DNA of 64,000 bases from Lactococcus lactis (GCF_029023865.1 NZ_CP118969.1:1054001-1118000), one strand, 5' to 3'; positions 32,622-42,665 are shown, numbered from the stretch's first letter. Translations and numbers: made by a program. Notes: generated by a model not told the origin, from the sequence alone.

Positions 32622-32807
32622 TTAAGATTCGATTTGGACAATGTATCTACTGTTAATATAATGCTCGGTGTTATCCTCATCAATTACAAGGCAATTTCCG
32701 TTGCTGTAACCTTTCTTGAAATGTAAGGCAGAGACGACACTTCCGTCTATTAAGTGGATTTTTACACTATCATTTTGTTTAAGTAGTTTCTTTAGATAAC
32801 TAATCAT
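32622..32807 (-). CDS. Small hypothetical protein with Sm-like pattern
   Basis: 61 residues. Good ribosome-binding sites (AAAGGAG, AGAGGA) precede the ATG, and a terminator follows, so the gene is likely real. After a helix (ISYLKKLLKQN) comes a five-strand pattern, VKIHLIDGSVVSALHFKKG, then CLVIDEDNTEHYINSRYIVQI. A helix plus a strongly bent beta-sheet with a glycine after an aspartate, and an Ile/Tyr-rich last strand, resembles the Sm/Hfq fold. No family is recognised and the likeness could be chance. It lies between divergent nadD and pncB. Confidence 0.6.
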   Translation of the reverse strand: MISYLKKLLKQNDSVKIHLIDGSVVSALHFKKGYSNGNCLVIDEDNTEHYINSRYIVQIES

Positions 32808-32916
32808 AATCCTCTCCTTTCTCCATTACTTCTATTGTAGTATAAAAAACATAAGTGGAGCAAAAAATTGACTAGTTTTATATAAAATACATGGCGAAAT
32901 TTAAATTATAATTTAT

Positions 32917-32924
32917 TGTATAAT
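32917..32924 (+). promoter_or_regulatory. Possible promoter of pncB
   Basis: TGTATAAT (32917-32924) in an AT-rich region with inverted AATT-rich repeats. Other -10-like boxes lie at 32955-32990. The region 32808-33030 otherwise has no gene. Confidence 0.35.
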
Positions 32925-33030
32925 TATAAAGGGTTCCCAGTACAAATTTAGGGTAAAATTTGATAAAATAAATATTAGAATTGCGTTAAAATCGGTATGA
33001 TTAGCGGAAGTGAATATGGGAGAAAAAATT

Positions 33031-34503
33031 ATGCCACATCTATATCAAGACGACAGTCTTACATTACATACGGACTTATATCAAATTAATATGATGCAAA
33101 CTTACTTTGAGCTTGGACGACATCAGCGTCAGGCGGTCTTTGAGGTTTTTTTCCGTGAGATGCCCTTTAAAAATGGTTATGCTGTTTTTGCTGGTTTAGA
33201 AAGAATGGTTGATTATTTAAAGAATCTTAAATTCTCGGAAACAGATATTGCCTATTTGCGCGAATTAGATTATCCAGAAGATTTTCTAAATTATTTAAAA
33301 GAATTGCGTTTTACAGGAACAGTTAGAGCGATGCAAGAAGGACAACTTGCTTTTGCTAACGAACCTTTAGTGCAGGTTGAAGGTTCGCTTGCGGAATGTC
33401 AGTTGGTCGAAACAGCTATTCTTAATATTATAAATTTCCAAACTTTGATTGCTACTAAAGCTGCTCGTATCAAATCTGTAATTGGGGATGACCCTTTGTT
33501 GGAATTTGGGACAAGACGCGCTCAAGAAATGGATGCAGCCATTTGGGGAACACGAGCAGCAATCATTGGTGGTGCTGATGCGACATCAAACGTTCGTGCA
33601 GCTAAAATCTTTGGTTTGAAGGCTAGTGGAACACATGCTCATGCTTTGGTTCAATCTTATGGAAATGATTATGAGGCTTTTAAAGCATACGCACAGACAC
33701 ATAAAGATTGTGTCTTCCTTGTGGATACTTATGATACTTTAAGAGTTGGAGTTCCTTCAGCGATTAAAGTGGCGCGTGAATTTGGCGATAAAATTAATTT
33801 CCAAGGTGTACGAATTGATTCTGGAGATATGGCCTATATCTCGAAAAAAGTTCGTCAGCAACTTGATGAAGCAGGATTTACTGATGCAAAAATCTACGCT
33901 TCAAATGATTTAGATGAAAACACAATTTTAAGTTTAAAAATGCAAAAAGCAAAAATTGATGTTTGGGGAGTTGGAACTAAATTAATTACGGCTTATGATC
34001 AGCCAGCGCTTGGTGCAGTTTATAAATTAGTATCTATGGAAGATGAAAGTGGTCAAATGCAGGATACCATTAAACTTTCAAGTAATGCTGAAAAAGTTTC
34101 TACACCAGGTAAAAAACAAGTTTGGCGAATCACCAAAAAAGCAGACGGCAAATCAGAGGGGGATTATATTACATTTTCTGATGAACGCCCAGATGTAGCA
34201 GAAGAAATTTACATGTTCCACCCGCTTTATACCTACATCAATAAAAATGTGCGAGACTTCAATGCCAATCCACTTTTGAAAGATATTTTTGTGGACGGCG
34301 AATTGATTTATGAATTGCCAAGCTTGCAAGAAATTAAAGAATTTGCTCGTGAAAACCTTGAGGAACTTTGGGATGAATATAAACGTGATTTGAATCCTCA
34401 ACCTTACCCAGTAGATTTGTCACAAGAATTATGGAATCATAAAATGCGCCTAATTTCACAGGTGCGTACAACAGTATCAATGACGAGATTGGATGATGAA
34501 TGA
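33031..34503 (+). CDS. pncB: Nicotinate phosphoribosyltransferase
   Basis: PncB joins nicotinate to PRPP, the first step of niacin salvage. The ATG at 33031 has GGGAG eight bases upstream and gives 490 residues; the ATG at 33016 is an alternative. Family motifs are TDLYQINMMQTYFE (about 12-25), the active-site histidine region GTHAHALVQSYG near 206, DTYDTLRVG near 235, and the phosphate-binding GVRIDSGDMAYISKK near 265. It overlaps the acetyltransferase gene at its stop codon, and nadE follows. Confidence 0.93.
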   Translation: MPHLYQDDSLTLHTDLYQINMMQTYFELGRHQRQAVFEVFFREMPFKNGYAVFAGLERMVDYLKNLKFSETDIAYLRELDYPEDFLNYLKELRFTGTVRAMQEGQLAFANEPLVQVEGSLAECQLVETAILNIINFQTLIATKAARIKSVIGDDPLLEFGTRRAQEMDAAIWGTRAAIIGGADATSNVRAAKIFGLKASGTHAHALVQSYGNDYEAFKAYAQTHKDCVFLVDTYDTLRVGVPSAIKVAREFGDKINFQGVRIDSGDMAYISKKVRQQLDEAGFTDAKIYASNDLDENTILSLKMQKAKIDVWGVGTKLITAYDQPALGAVYKLVSMEDESGQMQDTIKLSSNAEKVSTPGKKQVWRITKKADGKSEGDYITFSDERPDVAEEIYMFHPLYTYINKNVRDFNANPLLKDIFVDGELIYELPSLQEIKEFARENLEELWDEYKRDLNPQPYPVDLSQELWNHKMRLISQVRTTVSMTRLDDE

Positions 34504-34988
34504 TGAGAATAAGACGAATAGACCTCTGTGATGCAAGACTTTTCTGGGATGTCCAAAAGCAATTGGATACAGAAAGTAAGTTCATGATGCTTGAACCAGA
34601 GGAGCGAAGATTTGATTTTAGCCGAACAATTGGTCGAATTTCACGTTTTGATTTTTTAGTTGGTGCTGATGTTGATGGAAAATTTGTTGGATTTCTGTCA
34701 GCCAAAAGAGGAAACGCTAATCGAATTAGAAATACGGCCTATGTTGTTGTAGGAATTATTGAAGAATTTCAACACCAAGGAATTGGTTCTCAACTTTTTG
34801 AGGAATTAGAAAGATGGGCAAAAGAAAAAGGAGTAAAACGCTTAGAATTAACGGTAATGATTAATAACTATGCTGCGATTGCCCTTTTTCAAAAACATGG
34901 ATTCACAATAGAAGGCGTTCGCCGTGAGGCAGTGTGTGTTGATGGGAAATACATTGATGAATTCTATATGAGCAAAATTTTAGATTAA
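34500..34988 (+). CDS. GNAT-family acetyltransferase
   Basis: 162 residues. It contains the acetyl-CoA-binding motif: VVGIIEEFQHQGIGSQLFEE with Q-x-x-G-I/G (about 80-99), preceded by a GFLSAKRG strand. NYAAIALFQKHGF is the typical C-terminal helix. It may acetylate a small molecule or a protein N-terminus; the substrate is unknown. It begins inside the stop codon of pncB (either ATG 34500 or 34503), so it is co-translated in the NAD salvage operon, which may hint at protein acetylation linked to NAD. Confidence 0.85.
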   Translation: MMRIRRIDLCDARLFWDVQKQLDTESKFMMLEPEERRFDFSRTIGRISRFDFLVGADVDGKFVGFLSAKRGNANRIRNTAYVVVGIIEEFQHQGIGSQLFEELERWAKEKGVKRLELTVMINNYAAIALFQKHGFTIEGVRREAVCVDGKYIDEFYMSKILD

Positions 34989-34995
34989 AAATAGT

Positions 34996-35037
34996 TAATG
35001 ACAGAGCTGTCAGTAAAATATAGAAACTGTCAGTAAA
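34996..35037. repeat. CTGACAG motif cluster between GNAT gene and nadE
   Basis: ATGACAG-AG-CTGTCAGTAAAA (34998-35019) forms a tight hairpin; a further ACTGTCAGTAAAA follows (35026-35038). Confidence 0.65.
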
Positions 35038-35048
35038 AGGAAGATAAA

Positions 35049-35873
35049 ATGACATTACAAGATGAAATTATTAAAGAACTTGGTGTGAAACCAGTCATTG
35101 ATCCTAAAGAAGAAATTAGGGTGTCAGTTGATTTTTTGAAAGATTATCTAAAAAAATATCCTTTCATTAAGTCTTTTGTATTAGGGATTTCTGGTGGTCA
35201 AGATTCTAGTTTAGCAGGTCGTCTGGCTCAAATTGCTATCGAGGAAATGCGTCAAGAAACTGCTGATGAGACTTATAAATTTGTAGCAATTCGCCTGCCA
35301 TATGGTATTCAAGCTGATGAAGAAGATGCCCAACGTGCGCTTGCTTTCATTCAACCTGATGTCAGTTTGACAGTAAATATTAAAGCTGCTGTTGAAGGGC
35401 AAGTGGCAGCCCTCAATGAAGCCGGAATTGAAGTATCAGATTTCAACAAGGGAAATATTAAGGCACGTCAACGTATGATTACTCAGTATGCTGTGGCTGG
35501 TCAATATCAAGGAGCGGTTCTTGGAACAGACCATGCAGCAGAAAATATTACTGGATTTTTCACAAAATTTGGTGATGGTGGAGCAGACTTGCTCCCACTT
35601 TTCCGCTTGAATAAACGCCAAGGAAAAGCACTCTTGGCTGAACTTGGCGCTGACCCAGCCATTTACGAAAAAGTTCCGACTGCAGACCTTGAAGAAGGAA
35701 AACCAGGACTTGCTGACGAGATTGCATTAGGTGTGACTTACAATGATATTGATGACTACACAGAAGGTAAAGTGATTTCTGAGGATGCTAAGGCTAAAAT
35801 CGAAGCATGGTGGAATAAAACACAACATAAACGTCACTTACCAATTAGTGTTTTTGATGATTTTTGGAAATAA
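35049..35873 (+). CDS. nadE: NH3-dependent NAD synthetase
   Basis: NadE amidates deamido-NAD to NAD with ammonia and ATP. It has 274 residues, the short ammonia-dependent form without a glutaminase domain. The ATP pyrophosphatase motif [12 protein letters not shown] lies at about 45-56. [14 protein letters not shown] and [18 protein letters not shown] are typical, and [17 protein letters not shown] follows. AAGGAAG precedes the ATG. It completes the salvage set pncB, nadD, nadE in this region. The transcript ends at a repeat-derived terminator. Confidence 0.96.
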   Translation: MTLQDEIIKELGVKPVIDPKEEIRVSVDFLKDYLKKYPFIKSFVLGISGGQDSSLAGRLAQIAIEEMRQETADETYKFVAIRLPYGIQADEEDAQRALAFIQPDVSLTVNIKAAVEGQVAALNEAGIEVSDFNKGNIKARQRMITQYAVAGQYQGAVLGTDHAAENITGFFTKFGDGGADLLPLFRLNKRQGKALLAELGADPAIYEKVPTADLEEGKPGLADEIALGVTYNDIDDYTEGKVISEDAKAKIEAWWNKTQHKRHLPISVFDDFWK

Positions 35874-35879
35874 AAACAA

Positions 35880-35912
35880 AAAATTACTGACAGGATTTCT
35901 GTCAGTAATTTT
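35880..35912 (+). terminator. Terminator of nadE built from a CTGACAG inverted pair
   Basis: AAATTACTGACAG-GATTT-CTGTCAGTAATTT followed by a T-run. Confidence 0.88.
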
Positions 35913-35958
35913 TTTATTAAAAATGATGAGGACTTGAATAAGAAGTAAAATGTAATTA

Positions 35959-35984
35959 TGATATAATTAACTAAAACGTTTACA
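35959..35984 (+). promoter_or_regulatory. Promoter and cre-like site before the ABC transporter
   Basis: Extended -10 TGaTATAAT (35959-35967). CTAAAACGTTTACA (35971-35984) fits the lactococcal cre consensus (WGWAARCGYTWWMA, from memory) at 12 of 14 positions and would overlap the transcription start. Confidence 0.4.
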
Positions 35985-36002
35985 ACAAAAAGGAGGGATA
36001 AG

Positions 36003-36704
36003 ATGACATTTATTGAAGTGATTAATGAGTCTAAAATCTATCAATCAGGACAAGAGAAGATTTATGCCAATGACCAAGTAAATTTTGAAATTGAAAAAGG
36101 AGAATTGGCTGTCATTTTAGGTTCCTCTGGGGCAGGTAAATCAACAGTCCTAAATATTTTAGGAGGAATGGATACAAATGATGAGGGAGAGGTTATTATT
36201 GATGAGGAAAAAATCTCTAATTTTTCAAACAAAGAATTGATTACCTACCGACGTTATGCCGTTGGTTTCGTTTTTCAATTTTATAATCTTGTCAATAATT
36301 TGACAGCACTAGAAAATGTCGAATTAGCTTCTGAAATTGTCGAAAATGCTCTGGATGCTAAAGAAGTGCTGAAGAGTGTCGGTCTGGAACATCGGCTTCA
36401 TAATTTTCCTTCGCAACTTTCTGGTGGCGAGCAGCAAAGAGTAGCGATTGCGCGTGCCATAGCCAAAAATCCAAAAATCTTGCTTTGTGATGAACCAACC
36501 GGTGCCTTAGATTATCATACAGGAAAACAAATCTTGAAAATTCTTCAAGATATGGCCAGAAAAGAAGGAAAAACAGTTATTATTGTCACGCATAATGCTG
36601 CAATTGCTCCAATTGCCAACCGTGTCATTCAAATGCATGATGGAAAAATTAAACAAATTGATAATAATAGCCAACCAGAAGATATCGATAGAATTGAGTG
36701 GTAA
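36003..36704 (+). CDS. ABC transporter ATP-binding protein, MacB/LolD type
   Basis: 233 residues. Walker [10 protein letters not shown] lies at about 40-48, the Q-loop is in [20 protein letters not shown], the signature is [14 protein letters not shown] near 140, and Walker B is [12 protein letters not shown]. This is the MacB/LolD type that pairs with FtsX-like permeases, often in antimicrobial peptide resistance or export. AAGGAGG precedes the ATG. It is followed after three bases by the broken permease gene. Confidence 0.9.
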   Translation: MTFIEVINESKIYQSGQEKIYANDQVNFEIEKGELAVILGSSGAGKSTVLNILGGMDTNDEGEVIIDEEKISNFSNKELITYRRYAVGFVFQFYNLVNNLTALENVELASEIVENALDAKEVLKSVGLEHRLHNFPSQLSGGEQQRVAIARAIAKNPKILLCDEPTGALDYHTGKQILKILQDMARKEGKTVIIVTHNAAIAPIANRVIQMHDGKIKQIDNNSQPEDIDRIEW

Positions 36705-36707
36705 GCT

Positions 36708-39389
36708 ATGCGAAAAAAAACTTTAAATAAAGAAATTCGCAGGTCAATTACGGGTTCATTAGGTCGCTTTATTTCTATTTTTTCCTTGATGTTGTTAGGG
36801 ACTTTCGCTTTTGTCGGACTAAAAGTTTCTGGACCCGATATGAGAAGGACAGCGGAAGATTTTTATGCTCAACATCATTTAGCAGATTTGACGCTAACTT
36901 CAACTTTGGGATTGGACCATTCTGACCAGCAATTAATTAACGAAACCAAGGGTGTAAAAAAAGCAGAATTTGGCTATTTTCAAGATTTGGTAATCAAAGG
37001 AAAAGAAAATAGTCTGCGTTTATTTTCTAAACCAGATGAATTGTCAACTTATGAGTTAATGTCAGGCAAGTTGCCTCAAAAAGATTCAGAAATTGCTTTA
37101 GATTATTTATATGATGGACAATATAAAATAGGACAAACCATTGATTTTACCCCTCCCAAATCTAAGGATTCTGATTTGATAAAAAATCATTCCTTTAAAA
37201 TTGTTGGATTTGTGAAATCAAGTGAATATGTCGATAAAAGTGATTTTGGCTCAACGACAGTTGGAACGGGTAAACTTAATGGGTATGCGCTTGTTACCAA
37301 GGAAGCCTTTGATTCTGATGTTTATATGATTGCTCGCCTATCCTATAAAAACTTACAAAATATCTCCATTTTTGATAGTAAATATGATAGCCGTTTAAAA
37401 ACCGAACAAAAAACCTTAGAAAATACTTTTAAGAATCAACCAGAAAAACGCTTAGCAGCACTGAAAACAGCCCCAGAAAAACAGATTAATGAAGCGAAAA
37501 GTCAAATAGTTGAGGAAGAAAATCAACTCACTCAGCAAGAAAATCAATTAATCGCTCAAAAGAATCAAATTGGGGAAAATGCATCCGCTCAAGCGATTGA
37601 GCAAATCAATGCAGGCCAAAATCAAATTAATGATGGAAAAGAAAAGATTGCTAAAGATAAAGCAGAGCTTGCAAAGCAGGAAACAGCCCTAAACCAGCTT
37701 GAAAAACCGACTTATCAAATTAATAATCGTAAATAAGGAAATCCGGGGTATAAGACATTTTTAGATGACTCAACAAGAATTGACAGTCTTTCAAATATTT
37801 TTCCAGTAGTCCTTTTTGCGATTGCTTTATTAGTGAGTTTGACAACAATGACTCGTTTTGTGGAAGAAGAGCGAGGAAATATTGGGTTACTGAAGGCTTT
37901 GGGATATTCTAACCGTGATATTCGTAAGAAATTTATGGTCTATGGATTAGTTTCTAGCGATTTAGGAGCTTTAGTAGGAACAATTATTGGACATACCTTT
38001 TTGCCGATAGCGGTATTTAATGCTTACACAGCTTCATCTACCTTTAGCAATTTACGGTTAACATTCTCTCCTTTATGGACAATAGTTGCTTTTGCGATAG
38101 CTATAGCTTGTAGTCTTTTTCCAGCATATTGGGTTGTCCGAATGGAACTAAAAGAAGTACCAGCCAGTCTCTTTTTAGCAAAAGTACCAAAAGCAGGCTC
38201 ACGGATTCTTTTAGAGAAAATTAATTTTATTTGGAAAAGAATGAGTTTTACTTATAAGGTGACGGCTCGAAATCTATTTCGCTATAAAAAGAGAATGTTA
38301 ATGACTATCTTTGGTGTCGCTGGCTGTACCGCCTTACTTGTCATGGGATTTGGAATTCGTGATTCCATTTCTGGTTTATCAAATAAACAATTTGGTCAAA
38401 TTTTGCACTATGACATGATTACTATTGAAAAAAATAAAGTAAATGACAAAGAAAAAGAAGAGATAGATAAAGAATTAGCCTCATCAGAAATTGAGAATTA
38501 TTTGCCGATTGCCTTTGAAAATTTGACAAAAGAAGCCAGTGGCAAATTAGAGAAACAAGAGGTTAACTTAATTGCGACAAATCGTTCTGATGATTTATCA
38601 AAATACATTAGTTTAAAATCTCGTAAAAATAGTCAAAAAATTGAATTAAATAACTCTGGAGCAGTCCTTTCAGAAAAATTTGCTGAACTTTTAGACCTTA
38701 AAGTTGGTGATTCTCTGACACTAAAAGATAGTGAAAATCAGCCTCATAAGATAAAAGTAGCAGCAATTACTGAAATGTATATGGGCCATTATATTTTCAT
38801 GAATCAATCGGTTTACCAAAAGGTTTTTAAAAAAGATTTTGTGGCAAATGCCCAATTGATTAAGTTGAAAAATGCGTCTACAAATAATATTCAAAAAATG
38901 TCAGCTCAATTTATGCAAGAAGACGGAATTCAAGCAGTTTCACAAAATAGTGACCTCAAAAAGGTGATTGAATCCTTTATGTATGGCATTAATAGTGTCA
39001 TGATTGTTTTGATTACTTGTGCCATTTTACTTGCGATTGTTGTCATATATAATTTAACAAATATCAATGTTTCCGAGAGAATTCGCGAATTAGCCACAAT
39101 CAAAGTTTTAGGATTCTATGACCGTGAAGTCACACTTTATATTTATCGAGAAACGATTTTATTAAGCTTTTTAGGAATTCTGGTTGGTTTTGGTTTGGGG
39201 GATTATTTCCATCAGGTTATTATGAACCAATTGTCAGCTGACCAAATTATGTTTGCACCGGGATTACTTTGGACAAATCTTTTATTATCGGCAGCAATTA
39301 CTTTTGCGACTACTCTTTTGCTAGCTATTGTTGTTCATTTCAAATTAAAAGCCGTGGATATGCTTGGGGCTTTGAAATCAGTAGATTAA
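36708..39389 (+). pseudogene. FtsX-like ABC permease interrupted by an in-frame stop
   Basis: Without the TAA at 37734-37736 the frame would be one permease of about 893 residues: membrane helix at about 17-37, an extracellular domain with a coiled coil of Gln/Asn-rich heptads (about 255-340), then a three-helix block, a second large extracellular domain, and a final three-helix block. The frame continues straight after the stop (GNPGYKTFLDDSTRIDS) with normal family sequence, so a single codon was changed. The downstream half has no ribosome-binding site. The product is probably truncated after 342 residues and non-functional, unless the stop is a sequencing error or is read through. Confidence 0.82.
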
Positions 39390-39426
39390 TCATTAAAAAT
39401 TTTACTGACAGCTTTTTAAGAAATAA

Positions 39427-39467
39427 AAAAATTACTGACAGAAATTTCATCAGTAATTTTTTTATTA
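39427..39467. terminator. Bidirectional terminator from CTGACAG repeats
   Basis: AAAAATTACTGA/TCAGTAATTTTTTT; serves the permease and convergent gatD. A further TTTACTGACAG copy lies at 39402. Confidence 0.85.
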
Positions 39468-40250
39468 TTTTTCAACTTTACGTTTGAGGTCACCAATTTG
39501 TTGGCCTTTATCTTCGTCAGCTAAAATCTCTTCAAAAGCAGGGAGTTGAATTTCTTCTCCATATTTTTGGTAAAGAGCAGTAGTCACCAAACGATAAGCT
39601 AGTCGTGCATTTCTTGAAAGAATTGGCCCATGGAAATAAGTTCCAAAAGTATTTTTGTAAATTAAACCTTCGGTTTGGTCATCTGGATTATTTCCACCAC
39701 CGTAAACGACGGTTCCTAGTGGCTTTTCGTCATCAGACAGATAGGTAATTCCTGAATGGTTTTCAAAACCATAATAAGTTTCACCAAATTCTTCATTGTG
39801 AGTTTCAATATCACCAATAAAACGGTCAGTTCGTAAATTTTCAGTATAATGTCCAAGAATTCCCGTTCCTTGAATTTTTGTCCCTTCGGAATTAACATAG
39901 TACTGACCGAGCATTTGATAACCACCGCAAATTGCAAGAAGTGGTTTTTCAGATTCAATGTAATCTTTTAAAGGTGCTGACAAGTCAAGCAATGATTGGT
40001 CAGCAATAATTTCTTGCTCATAATCTTGACCACCACCCCAGAAAACAAGGTCATAATCTTCTTTTGCAAAAGTATCACCTAAAGAAACGATATTGAAGGT
40101 CATCTCTGCCCCTAATTTTTCTCCGACATACTTGAGCATGAGAATATTTCCATTATCACCATAAGTATTCATTAAATCACCATAAAGATGAGCCACGTTG
40201 AGGGAATACTTTGGATTTTCAAGATTTGATTTTAAAGAGATATAAGCCAT
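39465..40250 (-). CDS. gatD: Lipid II isoglutaminyl synthase, glutaminase subunit GatD
   Basis: 261 residues. GatD supplies ammonia by hydrolysing glutamine so that MurT can amidate D-glutamate of lipid II, an essential peptidoglycan modification in many Gram-positives. It is a CobB/CobQ-type class I amidotransferase; the catalytic cysteine is in [12 protein letters not shown] near residue 108, the N-terminal motif is [16 protein letters not shown], and the catalytic histidine is in GTYFHGPIL near 210. The start codon directly abuts the murT stop. Confidence 0.95.
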   Translation of the reverse strand: MAYISLKSNLENPKYSLNVAHLYGDLMNTYGDNGNILMLKYVGEKLGAEMTFNIVSLGDTFAKEDYDLVFWGGGQDYEQEIIADQSLLDLSAPLKDYIESEKPLLAICGGYQMLGQYYVNSEGTKIQGTGILGHYTENLRTDRFIGDIETHNEEFGETYYGFENHSGITYLSDDEKPLGTVVYGGGNNPDDQTEGLIYKNTFGTYFHGPILSRNARLAYRLVTTALYQKYGEEIQLPAFEEILADEDKGQQIGDLKRKVEK

Positions 40251-41600
40251 TTAACGCATTTCCTTTCCAAGATAATGACCCTCAGCCAATAATTCACGCA
40301 TTTGTAACATGGCAGTGTAAGTTGCCAAAATATAAACATGCTCTTTTGGACTCTCTTTAATTGCCTCTAAAACTTCTGAAAGTTCCTTGCGTTCAGAAAT
40401 ATTTTCGGCATTAAATCCTGTCACACGCATTCTTCTAGCCATTTCAGATGAACGAACACCACCTGTGATAATTTGGTCAATTTCCATGTCATTAATTAAT
40501 TCAAAATTAGCATCCCAAATCCAACTTGTGTCAATTCCGTCAGCATAATTGGCATTTAAAAGGCTAACTAAAGTGAAAGGATAATTGGCTAATTTCATCA
40601 TTTCAAGGGCTTGATTAGCACCTACTGGATTTTTAATCAAAACAATGGTTACTTTTTTTCCATCAATTTCAAGCGTTTCTTGACGACCAAAAACTGCTTT
40701 AGAAAGTTCAAAACCAGCCGCAATTGTTTCTTTTGGCACATTGAAATATTCAGCGACAGATACAGCAGCAAGAGCATTATAAATATTATAAAGTCCGCCA
40801 ACATTAATTTTATAATCTGTCCCATCGATGACAAATTTAGAAGAAGTATTTGTAATCTCTGATAATTCTGTCAGTTGATAATCTAATTCTGGACGACTAA
40901 AACCACAATTTTCACAGATATAATTTCCTAAGTTAGCATAGGTATTCATCTTGTAAGCCAAAATATGATGACAAACCGGACAAACAATCCCCTCAGTATT
41001 GTAATGAGCATGAGTAGGTTCATGGCTTTCATGGTTGAAACCATAGTATTTTACAGGATTAACTAATTTTTTTGAGTTGAAAAGTGGACTATCGCCATTT
41101 AACAAAACCGTACCTTTAGGACTATTTGCCGCACCCTTGACAATAAAGTCATAAGTTGTATAAATCTCGCCATAGCGGTCCATTTGGTCACGGAAAATAT
41201 TAGTAAACACAAATAACGAAGGTTTGATATATTCAGTGATTTTTGGCAAACTCGCTTCATCAATCTCAAGAACAGCAAATTTCTTTTCGCCAGTTTTCGC
41301 TTTGGGAGCTTTCAAAAATGTGGATACAATCCCCGTTATCATATTAGCCCCAGTTGGATTTGTCACAACCGGTCCAAAAGCCTTTTCTAGAATTCCCACG
41401 GTCAGTGCTGTGGTCAATGTTTTTCCATTTGTCCCAGTCACAACAATGATTTCATAATTTTTTGTCAGTGATTTAAGAATTTCAGGATCAAATTTTAAAG
41501 CAATTTTTCCTGGTAAAGTTGAACCGCGCTTGAAAAATTTTTCCAAGACAAAGCGCGATGAATTACCAGCAAACTTTGCAAATGAAGTTTTTATTGTCAT
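40251..41600 (-). CDS. murT: Lipid II isoglutaminyl synthase, Mur-ligase-like subunit MurT
   Basis: 449 residues from the ATG at 41600. MurT activates the D-Glu carboxylate of lipid II with ATP and receives ammonia from GatD. The P-loop is [12 protein letters not shown] near residue 55. A zinc-ribbon insert CPVCHHI...CENCGF lies at about 207-235. The C-terminal DUF1727 contains [11 protein letters not shown] and [19 protein letters not shown]. The -10 box TGgTATAAT lies only seven bases before the ATG, so the mRNA is likely leaderless. Confidence 0.95.
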   Translation of the reverse strand: MTIKTSFAKFAGNSSRFVLEKFFKRGSTLPGKIALKFDPEILKSLTKNYEIIVVTGTNGKTLTTALTVGILEKAFGPVVTNPTGANMITGIVSTFLKAPKAKTGEKKFAVLEIDEASLPKITEYIKPSLFVFTNIFRDQMDRYGEIYTTYDFIVKGAANSPKGTVLLNGDSPLFNSKKLVNPVKYYGFNHESHEPTHAHYNTEGIVCPVCHHILAYKMNTYANLGNYICENCGFSRPELDYQLTELSEITNTSSKFVIDGTDYKINVGGLYNIYNALAAVSVAEYFNVPKETIAAGFELSKAVFGRQETLEIDGKKVTIVLIKNPVGANQALEMMKLANYPFTLVSLLNANYADGIDTSWIWDANFELINDMEIDQIITGGVRSSEMARRMRVTGFNAENISERKELSEVLEAIKESPKEHVYILATYTAMLQMRELLAEGHYLGKEMR

Positions 41601-41607
41601 AAGCAAT

Positions 41608-41616
41608 ATTATACCA
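41608..41616 (-). promoter_or_regulatory. Promoter of murT-gatD
   Basis: On the minus strand TGgTATAAT, then ATTGCTT and ATG; no ribosome-binding site. Confidence 0.7.
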
Positions 41617-41692
41617 AATACAGGGATTTTTTGCTCTATAAAATTTGAAAAAAAATTTATAAAACATATTTGATACTACTAACAAAAAAAAG

Positions 41693-41701
41693 TGATAAAA
41701 T
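41693..41701 (+). promoter_or_regulatory. Promoter of acetolactate decarboxylase gene
   Basis: Extended -10 TGaTAAAAT, nine bases before the ATG at 41711, with no ribosome-binding site. It faces the equally leaderless murT promoter. Confidence 0.55.
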
Positions 41702-41710
41702 AATATCATT

Positions 41711-42376
41711 ATGAATAGCAGAATATTCCAACACAATACTTTTACGACACTTTCTAGTGGTTTTTACAAGGGAACGATTACCCTCAAAGAAGCACTAGAA
41801 CACGGATCAGTCGGTATCGGCACACTTGATACTGCAAATGGAGAAGTGACCATTATCAATGGAATCGCTTATCATGGGGACTCAGAAAATCATGTCCGAT
41901 TAGTTGAAGAAGATGAGACAATGCCTTATGTGGCAATGGTCGAACATCAGCCAATCGCAAAGTTTACTGACAGCTCTGTCAGTAATTCAGAAGATTTTCT
42001 GTCAGCACTGACCAAGCGATTTCCAACAGCAAATACCGCTTATACTATTGTTATGACTGGTCAATTCAAAGAAGTGACAGTCAGTAGCAAACCAGCCAAT
42101 AACACTCGTCCTTATGACGAAATTATGGCTGACCAACCTTATTTTACAAAAGAAAATATTTCTGGAACTATGGTTGGAGTTTGGGCGCCAAAACATTTGA
42201 CTGACCTTTTTGGTCTTGGTTTTCACTTACATTTTGTCAGTGATGATAAAACTTTTACCGCACATGTCCAAAATTTCATTACAGAAAATCTTGAGATTGA
42301 AATTGGTAAAATAACCAAAATTGACCAAGAATTTCCTGACAATGATGAAAACTTTGACCAGCACTTATTTCAATAA
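41711..42376 (+). CDS. Alpha-acetolactate decarboxylase
   Basis: The enzyme converts alpha-acetolactate to acetoin and so regulates flux between acetoin and branched-chain amino acids. It has 221 residues. Family features are FQHNTFTTLSSGFYKG, GIGTLDTANGEVTIINGIAYHGD, and the zinc-binding GFHLHFVSDDKTFTAHVQNF (about 174-193) with GTMVGVWAPKH before it. L. lactis has two such genes (aldB and aldC); the lone position, away from leu-ilv, suggests the second paralogue. The segment KFTDSSVSNSEDFLSAL is encoded by CTGACAG repeats. Its transcript is probably leaderless. Confidence 0.9.
   Translation: MNSRIFQHNTFTTLSSGFYKGTITLKEALEHGSVGIGTLDTANGEVTIINGIAYHGDSENHVRLVEEDETMPYVAMVEHQPIAKFTDSSVSNSEDFLSALTKRFPTANTAYTIVMTGQFKEVTVSSKPANNTRPYDEIMADQPYFTKENISGTMVGVWAPKHLTDLFGLGFHLHFVSDDKTFTAHVQNFITENLEIEIGKITKIDQEFPDNDENFDQHLFQ
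41964..42005. repeat. CTGACAG inverted pair inside a coding region
   Basis: TTTACTGACAG-CT-CTGTCAGTAA (41964-41985) plus another CTGTCAG at 41999-42005, all in the acetolactate decarboxylase frame. Confidence 0.75.
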
Positions 42377-42469
42377 TTTTGTCTGATATAGAAGACAGAC
42401 TTCTCAAATTTTGTTACTATTCAATTGAGAAGTCAGTAATTTGATTAAAATGTAATTTATAGAATATTT

Positions 42470-42536
42470 TGCTATAAAATAAAAGTAATTTTAGCTCTCA
42501 CAGAACCGCTCCCTACATAATAAGAGCGGTTTTTTA
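42470..42536 (+). ncRNA. Candidate short RNA ending at a terminator
   Basis: A -10-like TGcTATAAAAT (42470-42480) is followed about 20 bases later by the terminator AACCGCTC/GAGCGGTT with six T (42503-42536). A transcript of about 50-55 bases would carry only this hairpin. The alternative is that the hairpin is the terminator of the decarboxylase gene. 42377-42665 has no open frame. Confidence 0.35.
42503..42536 (+). terminator. Terminator upstream of lepA
   Basis: AACCGCTC/GAGCGGTT, 12-base loop, six T. Confidence 0.85.
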
Positions 42537-42546
42537 TTGCAAAATA

Positions 42547-42648
42547 TGCTATAATTATTCTAACTGATTTTTAGTTATAAAAAAGCAAAAAAAAAAAAGT
42601 TCAGTGGATGAAAAGTAAATTTCAAACCAGTTTAGGTCCACAAGAACT
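42547..42648 (+). promoter_or_regulatory. Promoter and structured leader of lepA
   Basis: Extended -10 TGcTATAAT (42547-42555). The leader holds a run of 12 A (42587-42598) and then a long-range stem AGTTC-A-GTGGA with TCCAC-AA-GAACT (42598-42648) without a T-run. Confidence 0.5.
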
Positions 42649-42665
42649 CTTATAAAGGAATCAAA

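Noticed and set aside
37833..39389. Second half of the permease as an independent gene
   Set aside because: No ribosome-binding site, starts in the middle of a membrane helix, and continues the upstream frame exactly.
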